From NCBI RefSeq assembly GCF_052324685.1, contig NC_135212.1:45005212-45069211 (forward strand): 64,000 nt of DNA, given 5' to 3'. The translations under genes and the position numbers were made by a program. Positions within the stretch are counted from its first letter, which is position 1. The number at the start of each line of letters is the position of its first letter. Under the pieces are notes generated by a model that was not told the origin of the DNA, did no database searches, and was given only the letters and a program-made list of their open reading frames with translations. This stretch comes from Brachyhypopomus gauderio (lineage: Eukaryota; Chordata; Actinopteri; Gymnotiformes; Hypopomidae). Shown here one piece after another: positions 10,998-21,604 of this stretch.

Positions 10998-12860
10998 TCA
11001 TTTGCCTGCCCACGCTTTCACCAGTGGCCCGTTTTGGTAGTTTACCAGCAAGCATGCCACACTAAACAACTGATCAATGCTTCCACACACTGACAATGGT
11101 ATGACTTTGTCAAAGAGCTTGTTATCCTTAACCCTTCGGATACATCTCTCTACATGAACTTGCAAGCGGGCAATGGACTGGGTCTGCTGGACATCCTCTC
11201 TACACATTTGGCTCCCCTTTGAAAGAAAGGCAGGTCGGTAGACCTTGCAGGGAACAAGGTTGTCCACGAGAAAACCCTTGTCCACCATAATTGCAGTGTC
11301 GGCAGTGAGGAGTTTGGTGATTCCAGACAGCTTAAAGACTTCCCGGTCGCTCAAAGAGCCTGCATATAATGCAGACACAAAGGTGATGGGACCGTGGGGT
11401 GCAATGCCAATCATGGCCTTGAATGTGGTGTGAGATTTGTAAGTGGAAAATACCTCACTCTGCATAACAAGAGAGGAGGGGGTTTGGCAAAAATTTCTGT
11501 GCAGTCAAGCACCACTTGCGTGTCAGGAAATGCTGAGAATTCGGGTGGTAAGTGAGCCTTCACTTCTTCTTTTGGAATCCACAAGCGAACAGAACCAAGT
11601 AGATGGTACAGAAAGTGTGTCCATGTTGCAATAATTCTGCTGACTGTGGTCCGGTGAATACCAAAGCGGTTGGCAAGATCCCTGAGAGGTAGGCCCACAG
11701 ACAGGTGCATCAGAAAGAGCAGTAGTTCGTCTATCGGTGCAAGTTTCTGTGAAAAGAAATAAGATAAATTTATCAGTAGGCATTATTTGAGGTACACTGC
11801 ATATTTAATCTATTTTACACTGTTCTTTAGTGTGTGTGTGAGTAAAATAACTGCAGTGTACTTCAGTTGTTCTACATGTAAAACATCTGAAGTGCACTGC
11901 AGTTACTTCATGTGTGTGTGAGAACTGCAGCACATTACATTTTGAACTTTTTTGTGATCTTGAATATATAACTCACTGTTGCTTTTTGTTGAGTTGGCTC
12001 ACCAACGTTGGCAGAGGCAGCACAGGAACTGGTGATCCGGACCATCCTGGTTTTCACAGCAGGCTCCACCAGTTGCCAAAAGGCCTGGAGATGCTTGTAT
12101 GATGCAAATCTAAAAATAAAATTATAATCACTGTTGACTTATCGGTACTGTACACTACTGTGACTAATGCACAAGACATGACAACACATTCATACACATT
12201 CTTATTAAGTTGAAAAGATATATAAATAGAACTGATACACAAAGTTTAATTTAATACTATTAAAAAAACATGGACCTACCTTGTGTAAAAACGAATGTCT
12301 TCATCTGATCCTGCAAGACAATGAAGCCCAAAGCGGGACTGCAGCTGTAACGTTTCAAGCCGGTGTTCCAGTTCTTGTATTCTTTTCCTCAGTGCTTCGT
12401 TCTCGTTTGCTAAAGCATCTGCCGCTGCTGAGGTGGTTGGAGTAACACAGTAGTCGTGATCAGGCGCTATCTGCACGTCCATCTCAGAGTCGGGGTCCGG
12501 CGCTGCTAAAGCCGGGGAAGGGCATCTCGGCCGGCGTTGCCAAACGTTAAGCCTCGGCGCAGGTGTGCTAAAATTGTTCCAGGTGAAAAGACAAGGCACC
12601 GCTCCTCTGTTGAGCTTTCTCTTTCCCCCGGCCGTCACAACAAAGTCACTCGTTTTGAAATGCCTGCTACAGACACGAGTACTTGCAATGGGGCTGAAGT
12701 TGTCCCTACGGATTATTATAAGCCACTGACCTCGCACTTCTGGATCTGCTGGAAATCTGTGGAAGCTAATCTCCGAGTTGTACCGTGAAGAATTAGCACA
12801 CAGATGTAGGTACCATGCTAAACCAGCAGGTGGCAGTACCACTGGCAACACATTGAACAA
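10998..12860 (-). pseudogene. THAP-domain DDE transposase, three exons, frameshifted
   Basis: Read on the minus strand, exon 12860-12280 encodes a THAP DNA-binding domain (FHRFPADPE, RVCSRHF, LNRGAVP). It is followed by a coiled coil (NENEALRKRIQELEHRLETL) and IRFYTR, and ends at a GT donor. Exon 12109-11977 continues FASYKHLQAFWQLVEPAVKTR. Exon 11746-10998 carries a helix-turn-helix (LRDLANRFGIHRTTVSRII) and a DDE nuclease: Asp in VVLDCTEI, Asp in MVDKGF, Glu in HVERCIRR. A frameshift between about 11410 and 11465 breaks the DDE domain, and the first zinc ligand of the THAP domain is not in frame, so the gene is decayed. THAP plus a DDE_4-like nuclease is the ISL2EU/Harbinger-like transposase arrangement. 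The convergent SWIM/YqaJ remnant on the + strand would be its partner. Confidence 0.75.
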
Positions 12861-13776
12861 GCTTGCTTTGACGGAAGTAAGGGTGTGTCTACAGTTCAGG
12901 TGTTTAAATACCCTGAACAGCCATTCATCTCTCTCTCTCTGGTTTGACTGACACCGAGGTTAGACCTATTAAAGAGAGGCTCCGCCACTTCTCTCTCTCC
13001 CGTTTTCTTTGAGAACACGCGAACTTTGCAACGATTAACAGCAAACAGCTGAAAGTCGTACTACTTAATTAACGAGCCCGAGTTACGGTGCAATCTAACC
13101 AGTAACCGATCAACGGTACCGCGACAACAGATTCACCTAACTACTTCAATCAAGCTTGCTAACGCGGCCACACGGACTGAAACAAAGGCGATCAATTCCC
13201 TGTTGTTAAACCGTGAACGAGACTCTCATTCCTGGACGATTCCCCAGCACACCTGGACGACATCGCTTTTAATCAACGAGGAGTTGGCGGTGGAAATTCC
13301 CTCCTAATTCCAGGAGAATTCAGGGAGGACGAGGAAACCACCCAAAACACTCAACACGTGAGACTCTTACCGCTGGGCATAGTTTATAGAAGGGCAAAGT
13401 TACTTGAACTGCAGAGTTAACCAAGTTTTCTGTTAATACATTCTGAATGTTTAACTTTTGTCATAAACTTCGTTAAGATTTGTACACACAAGTTCTCCAC
13501 CTGGCATGCAATCTCCATGTTTTATCTTCTGAATATTTGACAACTTGTAGTTCCCATTCTCAGACACACTACATTAATTTTTGGTTAGTAAGCCAGCGCC
13601 ATTACTCTTTGTTCTGACCACGTTGGAATAAACCAGCTGAGCTCATTAACATAGTCGCGCTGCTCTACTGTTTAAAGTCGGCGCCATTTTAGTTGCTTTG
13701 TTCTCCATAGGAGAACTGAGATTACAACTCCGCCTCCTCACACGCGCACAAGCGCGCACACTTAGTCCTCCCCTTT

Positions 13777-13813
<37 letters not shown>

Positions 13814-14333
13814 ATGCTGAGTCTTCACTGTAAATATACTGATCCATGTTGATGCTCTTTGTGTTTTAGAATAGTTGGTTTTAAATAAATGTATCATTTA
13901 TTTTCACCAAATTGTCTGTGTTGATGTCATTCAAAAGTGGTTGTTGCCAAAACCTCCAAAGAATTCATTGTTAAATCCTTCAGATACCAAACCATTCATT
14001 ACCTTTAGTTGATAACTAAACTTGTGGTTCTGGTATAATTAGAATATGAGACTGATTCTAAAATTAATGAGACTGATTAATAATTAAGGTAAAACAAATT
14101 ATATCTACTTTAAAGGATTAGTAGGTGAAACCCCTACACAGAGGCACACAACAATGAAGAGACGTTCTTTTCTCTTGATGCTGGTAGGTTAATCTTTTCT
14201 CCTTTACTTTAAAAACACTCATGATCGCTATCACTCTCTATCACTCTCTACTTCTCTACACAAACTACTACAACCGGAAACAAGTATGCTTACCCCTCGC
14301 TACCCGGAAGTTAGGAGGCTCCGCCTTGTGCAC
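12861..14333. other. Non-coding stretch with a CA microsatellite
   Basis: No gene is recognised. A (CT)n run lies near 12930, and a T-run followed by (AC)n lies at 13773-13810. Sequences just right of the THAP exon may include the end of that transposon, but no terminal inverted repeat pair was identified. Confidence 0.5.
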
Positions 14334-14654
14334 AGATGTCAACCAACACAGCTATTAACTGTCAACCACCTTATCACCACACCCCTTTAAATATCACTTA
14401 ATAACTTCTATAAAATCTGTTTATCGTAGAGAAAAACACTGGGAGAGATACTAACACAATGGGGTCTTATAGAATTGACAAAATATAATTGCTCAAAAAA
14501 CGTAATTTACGTGTAATAAAAATTCAAAGTTTCTCGTCCGGCCCGTTCACTTACATGGGAGAGGGCGGGGGTAAAAGTTGTACTGCAGCCAGCCACTAGA
14601 TGGCAGCTGACTCACGGAGGCTTCACTTTTCACTCGTGTCGTCCAGTCCACTTA

Positions 14655-15736
14655 TGGCGCATTTCCACTAGGGCCTGCTTGGCGCGGTACGGTTCGATAC
14701 GGGTCGATTCGCAACGGAACGGTACGGTCACGTTGTGTTTCCATTACAATGGTGAACCACCCCAATGTGGGTGGAGTCGCTGTTGGCGCGCGGGTTGTAG
14801 TGTCGTGACATCATTTGTATGCGACCACAACACCGGTCAATGCCTCTTAACACATAGCATTATTGTATCTTATTTATCTTTATCTTCATTATTGTATGTG
14901 GTTGCTCTAATTATTGATAATAATTTGGTATTACTCAAACAGGCTGAACACACCCTGCATAAAAAGCATCAGTCATACAATCAAATGAAATCAAACTTTA
15001 TTATGAAATATAGATATTTAAAGTACAACATATGTAAATAATATAGTTATAGTTTAAAAAAGTGCAAAAAGCAAATATATACGTATAGCTTTATATGAAA
15101 TAAATATTTATAGTACTACAAGCAACATTTTGTGTGCTTTTACTGGCGTCTGTCTCGCATGGTGTTCACAAGTTCGCCAAGCAACCCGAGGAAAGCCCGG
15201 TTGAAGGAAACATTTTCCGCCAACTCCGCTCGCCTCGTCAGTGGAAGGGGAATCTTGAACGTAAAAAATAACAAATATTAAACACAAGCATTCCCGTGAA
15301 AGCAACAATATAGCGTAACTGCACAAAATGTGTAGCACGTCATCGCTGTAAACCTTTACATTTCTAGTGGCCCCGTCCAGTTCGCCCTGGATTTTGTGAT
15401 CACTGATTATTAACAGAAAGGTTTGTACCTCGGCGTTTGACCAGGGAACAGACTTCGCTCCTTGAGTTTTAAAAATGGCTGAGGAGTCCATAGCATAGCG
15501 GAGGAGTCGCTCTCCTGACGCAACCTGTGACGACACTCCCTGGCCAATCAGTGTCATGCTGTTCCTCCACGTCACAGAACTGTACCGCTTCGGAACGGTT
15601 AGAACCTCGAGTGAGCAGGTACGAAAATAGTACCCGAAAGTACCGGCTAAACGGGTCCTGGTACTAATGGAAACACTCACAAACCGTCGCAAATCGAACC
15701 GTACCGCGCCAAGCAGGCCCTAGTGGAAATGCGCCA
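14655..15736. mobile_element. PIF/Harbinger-type element with TTA target duplication
   Basis: Terminal inverted repeats start TGGCGCATTTCCACTAGGGC and extend about 50 bp, and the right end is their reverse complement. TTA flanks both sides (14652-14654 and 15737-15739), the TWA duplication typical of PIF/Harbinger. The 1082 bp element lies in the loop of the larger palindrome. It retains part of a Myb/SANT-like ORF on the minus strand but no transposase. Confidence 0.75.
15108..15692 (-). pseudogene. Myb/SANT-like DNA-binding ORF fragment of a Harbinger element
   Basis: A 194-codon open frame on the minus strand contains VPWSNAEVQTFLLIISDHKI and QGELDGATRNVKVY. This is the N-terminal half of the trihelix/Myb-like domain carried by the second protein of PIF/Harbinger transposons, which helps deliver the transposase to its ends. 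The second half of the domain is not visible, and the ends of the open frame run into terminal-repeat sequence, so it is a relic rather than a gene. Confidence 0.5.
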
Positions 15737-16057
15737 TTATATATACGGTCTCTGTAAAAAGTGAAGCCTCCGTGTGTCAGCTGCCCTCTAGTGGCTGGCT
15801 GCAGTACAACTTTTAACCCCGCCCTCTCCCATTTAAGTGAACGGGCCGAACGAGAAACTTTTATTTCACGTAATACGTAAACTTTTACAAGTAAAATAAG
15901 TTTTTTGAGCAATTATATTTAGTCAATTCTATAAGACGTTGTTATCTCTCCCAGTGTTTTTCTCTACGATAAACAGATTTTATAGACGTTATTAAGTGTT
16001 ACTTAAAGGGGTGTGGCGATAAGGTGATTGACAGTATAGCTGCATTGATTGACATCT

Positions 16058-17164
16058 AATACCAGACGCTCAAACGTGAACGCGCTCAACAGCAAAACTC
16101 TATCAAAACCTATATATATGGTCTCTGCTTCAGACCAATGAAAACACCACGGTGGGAGGAGTTGGATCTAAATCCAGCTCCACCCCCTGGACTTTCGCTT
16201 CTGCAGCGAGGGGTATCTAAACAAATCAGTGAGTGAACGGGAGCCCTCAGTTCAGTGAACAAATCACTGAGCAAGCACAGTTCCCTCGCAATGAGAGTTT
16301 CCGCCACCAGATTCGTGGTTGATTTAGTCACTAAATTTTAGTGATTCACAGACCACACAGCAGTTCCCCTGCCGGCCTTCACGGTCGCTGCTGAGCTTAA
16401 CTACTGAACTGAGGAAGTGCGGAAGTGATTCGATTCAGTACGTTCACTCAAATGATTCGAAGAATCGTTCTCAAACGACACAACACTAACCCAGACACCC
16501 ATTAGTCCGCCATCCCTCACACAGGAAGTATACTGTATACATTTAATGTCACAGATATTCAGCAGATATAATTATTGATCTTTAAAAATCTCCAATAATG
16601 TCCAGTATTACTAGTTTCATAATACTTTTACATTACATAATTTACATAAGTTTATATGTCTAAGTATAATTTATTCTCTGGATAATTTCATGGGTACCGC
16701 ATCCTCAGCGCCTACTACTGACGAGTTTCATAATACTATTAGATGTATTAGATGTCAACCAATGCAGCTATTAACTGTCAACCACATTATCGCCACACCC
16801 CTTTAAATAACACTTAATAACTTCTATAAACTTTTATAGAATAACTCTATAAACTCTTAAACTTTGTTTAATTGTGGCTGTAGGGATCAACCTGATGTAA
16901 ATCACCCCACTGCTGTTTTATGTTGGCACAAAAGGGCTGTTGAAAAAATCAGAACTTTTGAACTATACATCACAGCATAGCCGACAGCGCATGCCTGCCT
17001 TAACCACAAATGACTTTGACAAACATGCAGATTTTCAAAATGCATTAACCCAAAATAAAAAAACAAACTCCACTCTTCAACCAATTCAGACACAGATTTA
17101 TATGCATAAAATTCTTTAAATGTATTTTACTATGATACTTTTTTATTACCGGTAATTGAAGTTA
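16058..17164. other. Non-coding repeats
   Basis: Bases 16733-16845 are a single arm of the palindrome at 14334-16057. Around 16205-16480 is a probable repeat containing paired AGTGATTC/GAATCGTTC motifs. No exon or ORF of substance was seen. Confidence 0.5.
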
Positions 17165-17489
17165 TGTTCCGTCCATTCGTCCAATGCTGAGAAGCCTGGC
17201 ATTATTAACGCACACTCTCCGATTCCGTTGCATTAAAACTTATTTATTGTGTACAAGTGAAATTTTTAGATGATATAATCCATGATCCGTCATTCTTAAC
17301 TGCATATAATAAAAATGGTCAAATTAAAGCGTGGTCAAAAAAATGTCTTTACCAAGCTTCCCACTTTGTAACGCTGGGTGCAGGAAGCAGACACCAAGAC
17401 GTATACGGTGCACAAGACACTGCGCGAACGCACATTAAATAGGTGAATCACACAGACCCACGTGACCTCGAGACAAGGCACAGGTGATA

Positions 17490-18224
17490 CTAACGAACAC
17501 GCTCACAAACGCCCCACACCCACGGAAGTACAAGCATGGACATAACGACATGGAGGCTAACGTCCTCCCCCTCTCCGTAATACACCGTGGAATCCGAGTA
17601 CACGGACGGGGGAGGACTGACCTCATCTTCTGTCGTCTCGGGGTGGGCCGGCGGTGTGGGGCTGGTCTCCTTCTCCTCGCCCGACGTCTGGGGGGCTGCA
17701 GGCGTGGGGGAAGGGCAGCTGGCTTTGCCCTCACTCTCGTCTTCTTCGGACTCACCGCTCTCGAACTCTTTCTCGGGGGGAGCCATGACGAGAGCGCCCA
17801 CGCTCACATATAGAGGTGCATCTGGCTCCTCTAGGTCTACACTCCCGAACTCTGGCTCAGGAGGGGTGAGGGCAAAGGCGCCTGCACCTAACCAAACCGG
17901 CTCTTCTGTCTCCTCCTCCTCGGAGAAGACCAGGAGCGGTGCGCTCCTCTCCTCCAATTCGCAGCTGCCCATTGCACGGGGTGGCAGCTCCACGGACGCG
18001 GGGGGGTGTCTCTCCTTCCACTCGCATACCGCGGTCTGGCGGAAGTGTTCCGCCATCCCTGCATCCTCCGTTTCCCGAGCCGCGCCGAGCATGTATGCGC
18101 AGAACGGGTCCTGCTTCATGGTCTGCTCGGTAACGGGGACATCGTGACGCCGCACTGGGGAAGAGCCGTGGTGACGCCAGCTTTTCTTCTTCCCCTTTGG
18201 TGCACGCTTGGTGTATCCGGGCAT
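17490..18224 (-). CDS. Gag-like protein of compact LTR element E2 (244 aa, function unknown)
   Basis: The ATG at 18222-18224 is 18 nt from the inner end of the 5' LTR. The protein starts MPGYTKRAPKGKKKSWRHHG (very basic, nucleic-acid-binding character). Residues about 36-75 form a compact motif, DPFCAYMLGAARE ... FRQTAVCEWKERHP. It continues into a long acidic Ser/Pro/Glu-rich tail (EEEETEEPVW, EDESEG) and a PPSVYSDSTVYYGEGED block, then runs about 20 codons into the left LTR. A paralogue with the same N terminus and two copies of the motif is at 21605-22393. I do not recognise the family. Position and charge suggest a gag-like packaging protein, but no zinc knuckle or protease is present. 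Confidence 0.5.
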   Translation of the reverse strand: MPGYTKRAPKGKKKSWRHHGSSPVRRHDVPVTEQTMKQDPFCAYMLGAARETEDAGMAEHFRQTAVCEWKERHPPASVELPPRAMGSCELEERSAPLLVFSEEEETEEPVWLGAGAFALTPPEPEFGSVDLEEPDAPLYVSVGALVMAPPEKEFESGESEEDESEGKASCPSPTPAAPQTSGEEKETSPTPPAHPETTEDEVSPPPSVYSDSTVYYGEGEDVSLHVVMSMLVLPWVWGVCERVR

Positions 18225-18242
18225 CTGTATGGCTTGTCATTC

Positions 18243-18593
18243 TGTAACGCTGGGTGCAGGAGGCAGACACTAAGACGTATACGGTGCACAAGCAACATTT
18301 ATTGACGTCTACACAAGTAAGCTCTGTACGGAGCGCAAGCAGCACACACACACACACTCACGCTGACACGTAGCTTTAGACAAAGACGAGCACAAGACAC
18401 TGCGCGAACGCACATTAAATAGGTGAATCACACAGACCCACGTGACCTCGAGACCTCGAGACAAGGCACAGGTGATACTAATGAACACACTCACAAACGC
18501 CCCACACCCACGGAAGTACAAACATGGACATAACGACACGCAGAGAACGTAGCGGCACGCCCACAGGGAAGGGTCCGGAGCTGTTCCGTAACA
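18243..18593 (-). repeat. E2 right (5') LTR
   Basis: 351 bp with TG...CA ends. It includes a (CA)n run at 18343-18358 and a duplicated ACCTCGAG at 18448-18463 that the left LTR lacks. A related LTR fragment in + orientation lies at 24320-24480. Confidence 0.8.
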
Positions 18594-19040
18594 CACTTAC
18601 GTTCCCCAAACTATCCTACGTCATATAACCTTTACCTTCGTGACCAAAATCTCAGGTGCTTCATTATCCAAAGAAAAATAAAAATGGTGAAATCCAATAT
18701 CACAAAACATAACATTTCTGCATTTGACACAAAATCAAATTAACTAATAATAAATAATAAGTGTATGCAAAATGGCTGTAACATTCCGGCCCCTAATTTT
18801 GGTATATCAAAATTACCACAAATTTACACAGTCATATAATTTCCGACATTGTCCCACAATATAGGTATCATAGCCACACATCAGAACACAGTTCAATTTA
18901 AATACATGTCTCAAAGTTCATTGTGAATGTCCATTCAATCTTTCTCTTTAAGCATCCACGGTTTGAAGTCAGGAATGATACATACCACGACTGATACATC
19001 AATGTGTCCATTTAGCAAAAGTCTAAACCACTAAAAGCAA

Positions 19041-19202
19041 TTACATATGTTCAGCCTCGAGTAAAAGGCATAACTTGGTGATGGGCCTTTCCAATTCATC
19101 AGTTCGTGTTTTGACACGTACTCTGCGCACAAACCCATTGACGTCTGGCATAGTTTCCACAATCCTTCCTGTACACCATGAATTTCTAGGGGCTGAATCC
19201 AC
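19041..19202 (-). pseudogene. BEL/Pao pol C-terminus (DUF5641-like)
   Basis: The minus strand encodes 53 residues including WCTGRIVETMPDVNGFVRRV and RPITKLCLLLEAE and ends with TAA at 19041-19043. This is the small domain after the integrase of BEL/Pao retrotransposons, which has a G-R-V/I ... P ... D-G-x-V-R ... R-P-x-x-K-L-x-L-L pattern. It is followed by about 240 bases, a purine tract and an LTR start, as expected for the 3' end. Everything upstream of pol is missing. Confidence 0.65.
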
Positions 19203-19214
19203 GTAAAAAATGTA

Positions 19215-20021
19215 TCGGAGTCAAAGTATTAAACTGATGGAAAATATGTAGTGAAGTAAAAGTGGAAGTAGGAGAAAAAAAAATACTCCAGTAAAGTACA
19301 GATACAGCATTTTAGTACTTAAGTACAGTAGTGAAGTAGTTCTACTTCGTTACTATACAACTCTGCAATGGGGTACATGACACCATCCCTCATATTATTA
19401 GTGTTTGTCCACTCCAGTGCTGTCCTGCAGTTTTAGTCCTTAAATGTGCCTGGAGTCATGTGGCATTCATCATCCGGTTCTGCAGGGCACTGTCTTCAGT
19501 GTGGGGTGTGGCCAAAGAATGTTGATATCTATGCCTTTCTGTGACTTTTCAGTCTCTCTGTAACTCTGTTGCAACCTGCTGATGACACTAAACTCAGTGG
19601 GTGGCCACTTCCCTGTGTGAACAATGACAGGGTTGATGATTCTTTGGTGTCTTCTGTGGTGTCTCATGATGTTAAAATGTGACCAGCATGATGACGAAGA
19701 CTGTTTAAATAACAAGTCTTAACAGAAACAGGAAATTGGCAAGTTGGGCGAAAAGTACTGAAACATTAATGGCTTGGGGCCAAATGAGGCCTGCGTTCTG
19801 TTATAAAATCAGTAATAACAATAGACCACTGTATAAAATACACGTACAAAAAAGCTATTAGAATATAATATAATATAATATATTATGATTTATATTATTT
19901 TTTATAATAAAAATGTTGCAGGAATGTTGCATTCCTACATTCGAATCAGTGGCTAGTTAAAAAAGCAAAAATTGCATCTAATTATACAATTTACATAACC
20001 AGTCACTAATAAGCTACAAAG
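19215..20021. other. Non-coding: AAGTA-rich dispersed repeat, then unassigned sequence
   Basis: Bases 19235-19365 (AAATACTCCAGTAAAGTACAG, ACTTAAGTACAGTA, GAAGTAGTTCTACTTCG) resemble a common fish DNA-transposon repeat. From 19380 to 19740 there is moderately GC-balanced sequence with no credible ORF. AT-rich TATAAT repeats lie at 19861-19890. Confidence 0.45.
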
Positions 20022-20846
20022 TGTGACGCGCGGCTCGTGGCGAAGGATGAGACACGGAATCCTTATTTTCGACTGACGTCACTTTTAATTTCCACATATA
20101 TTGCGCAATAGCGCACGAGTAACATTAAGCAAGCACACACAACGTGTAGACTTAGGCTAGAAACATACTTGCTGTTTGCCCATGCGTTCGCGTAGACAAC
20201 TGGCTGCGTTGTGAATGTTACTGAGAACATACTAGCCTGTGTGCAACGCGTGAAACTGGAGGCTTCCACTAGAGGGCAAAACGTAGAAAGGGCTTCGGTA
20301 TTTTAACGATGCAAACATGGCAACACTCGAGGAGATTAGCCTTTGGGTAATTTTACGGTCACGGCAGAAAAAACGACGACAGCGATCCCTTCGTAGGTGG
20401 TATGTAAGGCCGTTAAATCAAAGACGTTGTGAGAATGGCGAGTTTGTGTCGTTGGTATTTTTTGATGCTGGTTAGCGGCTACACTGCCCCTAGCGGTTTT
20501 GTGTGTATTGCACCACGTGTACGCGTCGCGTTAACTTTTGGAGGACGTGCAAGGCTTACGCGCCAAACCGACGCAGGATACGCGAAGCAGCCATGATGCG
20601 TTCGCGGACGCGTAGTTAACAGCAAGTATATCTCTAGCTTTAGACAACGACGAGCACAGGACACTGTGCGAGCGCACATTAAATAGACAAACCACATTAG
20701 CCCAACGTGATTACGAGATGAGTCACAGGTGAGACAGATTATCACATGACATAACCACAACCACGAAGATCCACAGACGCAGACAATGCACGTGGACAAC
20801 GTAAACACACGCCCAAAAGGGAGGGGCCGGGGTCCTCAACGTGACA
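20022..20846 (-). repeat. E3 left (3') LTR, interrupted
   Basis: Homologous to 22425-22761 on both sides of the insertion at 20155-20639, with scattered transitions (for example GTGGCGAAGG against GTGGTGAAGG). Confidence 0.85.
20155..20639. mobile_element. Harbinger-like MITE inside the E3 LTR
   Basis: The ends are GGCTAGAAACATACTTGCTG and the inverted AACAGCAAGTATATCTCTAGCT, imperfect TIRs of about 22 bp plus a subterminal inverted CATGCGTTCGCG/ATGCGTTCGCGG. TTA is duplicated at 20152-20154 and 20640-20642. The uninterrupted right LTR (GACTTAGACAACG at about 22550) gives the empty site. No ORF is carried. Confidence 0.78.
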
Positions 20847-20986
20847 GACGCCCCCTCCAAGGGCACTACCCGTCCCAGGGTGCCAACAGGACCGAATGCC
20901 CCGAACCCACGACGATGGGCGGATCCGACGTGCTCAGTCCTGCGTCTGAGGTGACTGCCCTTGGCGGAGCGTCCGTCACGAATCGC

Positions 20987-21460
20987 CTAGCACACCCTCC
21001 CTGGGAAGACCGGGGAAAAGACGTTAGACACATTAAACGGAACGGACACAAACACACAAACAGGTACATTAACACATAGCAGCACAAAAGGGAAAAATGG
21101 GTTAGGTACACATACGGGAAGACACACGAAAACAGGAACAGGCACACACGACAGTGGCGCCAGGCTGAGCGCCAGGAGGAGGGCGATTAGGGGAGAGAAA
21201 CCGAGAGCTACTGGTGCTGCAGGCGCTGCGGTGGGTGGTGCTCCTCCTGCCCTTTCTGCAAACCCTCCACCGGGCGCAGTGCGGCTGGCGGACGCACCAG
21301 GTGCAGCGGGGTTAGCCGACGCGCCAGGTGCAGCGCACTTGGTCCCTCCCCTCGGTGGACCGTATGGGAGTCCCGCTTTGCCCTGCGGTCTCCCTCTGGC
21401 CCCGGCAGTGGGAGCGGCTTCCTCTTCTTCCATCGCCTCACTGCCACAGCTCCAGCTCAT
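20987..21460 (-). CDS. Low-complexity ORF with hydrophobic C-terminus (157 aa), doubtful
   Basis: Lies between the acidic protein and the 3' LTR of E3. It has an Ala/Pro/Gly-rich repeat (AAPGASANPAAPGASASRTA) and then a run of hydrophobic segments (SPLIALLLALSLAPL, FVLLCVNVPVCVFVSV). No homologue is recognised. The layout of proline/alanine repeats plus a hydrophobic tail also occurs at 26966-27544. It could be a small membrane protein of the element or chance reading of GC-rich sequence. Confidence 0.25.
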   Translation of the reverse strand: MSWSCGSEAMEEEEAAPTAGARGRPQGKAGLPYGPPRGGTKCAAPGASANPAAPGASASRTAPGGGFAERAGGAPPTAAPAAPVALGFSPLIALLLALSLAPLSCVPVPVFVCLPVCVPNPFFPFVLLCVNVPVCVFVSVPFNVSNVFSPVFPGRVC

Positions 21461-21604
21461 GGGCTGCCCCGAGCTGCCACCCCGGGAACAGTCTATGTCG
21501 CTAGCTGGGGAGCACTCGGGGGATGAGCCTGCCTCTGGACTCCTCCTCCTTTACACCGTCCCGGCGGAGAGCTCCGAAGGAGGTGGACTCTCTTCCTCCT
21601 CCTC

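Larger units (their letters stand above)
14334..16057. mobile_element. Long palindromic element interrupted by a Harbinger insertion
   Basis: The left arm (14334 to about 14640, AGATGTCAACCAACACAGC ... CTCACGGAGGCTTCACTTTT) is the inverted copy of the right arm (about 15762-16057, GTGAAGCCTCCGTG ... GACATCT). The arms are about 300 bp and diverged by several percent. Both contain CGCCCTCTCCCAT/ATGGGAGAGGGCG and a GATAAACAGATTTTATA block. A third, single arm lies at 16733-16845. No target duplication was found, so the superfamily is unknown. Confidence 0.65.
17367..18593 (-). mobile_element. Compact LTR retroelement E2 with 5-bp TSD
   Basis: The right LTR is 18243-18593 (351 bp, TGTAACG ... 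CGTAACA). The left LTR starts at 17367 and is reduced to about 190 bp by an internal loss and a lost inner end. CACTT flanks both sides (17362-17366 and 18594-18598). The orientation is minus: a G-rich tract (GGAGAGGGGGAGG on the minus strand, about 17558-17572) precedes the left LTR, and leader GAATGACAAGCCA follows the right one. Only one ORF fits inside (17490-18224). The element has no room for pol, so it must move, if at all, with borrowed enzymes. Confidence 0.8.
17165..18783 (-). repeat. BEL/Pao 3' LTR, split by element E2
   Basis: On the minus strand an LTR starts TGTTACAGCC at 18783, directly after a purine-rich tract (AATTAGGGGCCGGAA, 18784-18798). It runs to 18599, is interrupted by E2 (17367-18593 plus TSD), resumes at 17366, and plausibly ends GGACGGAACA at 17165. 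An AATAAA lies at about 17243-17250 (CACAATAAATAAG). The two parts sum to about 387 bp. The left end is inferred from the TGTTAC/GGAACA symmetry, not from a second LTR. Confidence 0.5.

Noticed and set aside
17587..18147. 186-codon + strand ORF over E2
   Set aside because: Shadow of the E2 minus-strand protein; Ser/Gly-rich by complement of acidic codons.
19470..19715. 81-codon minus-strand ORF as a gene
   Set aside because: No recognisable domain or splice context, and it lies among repeats.
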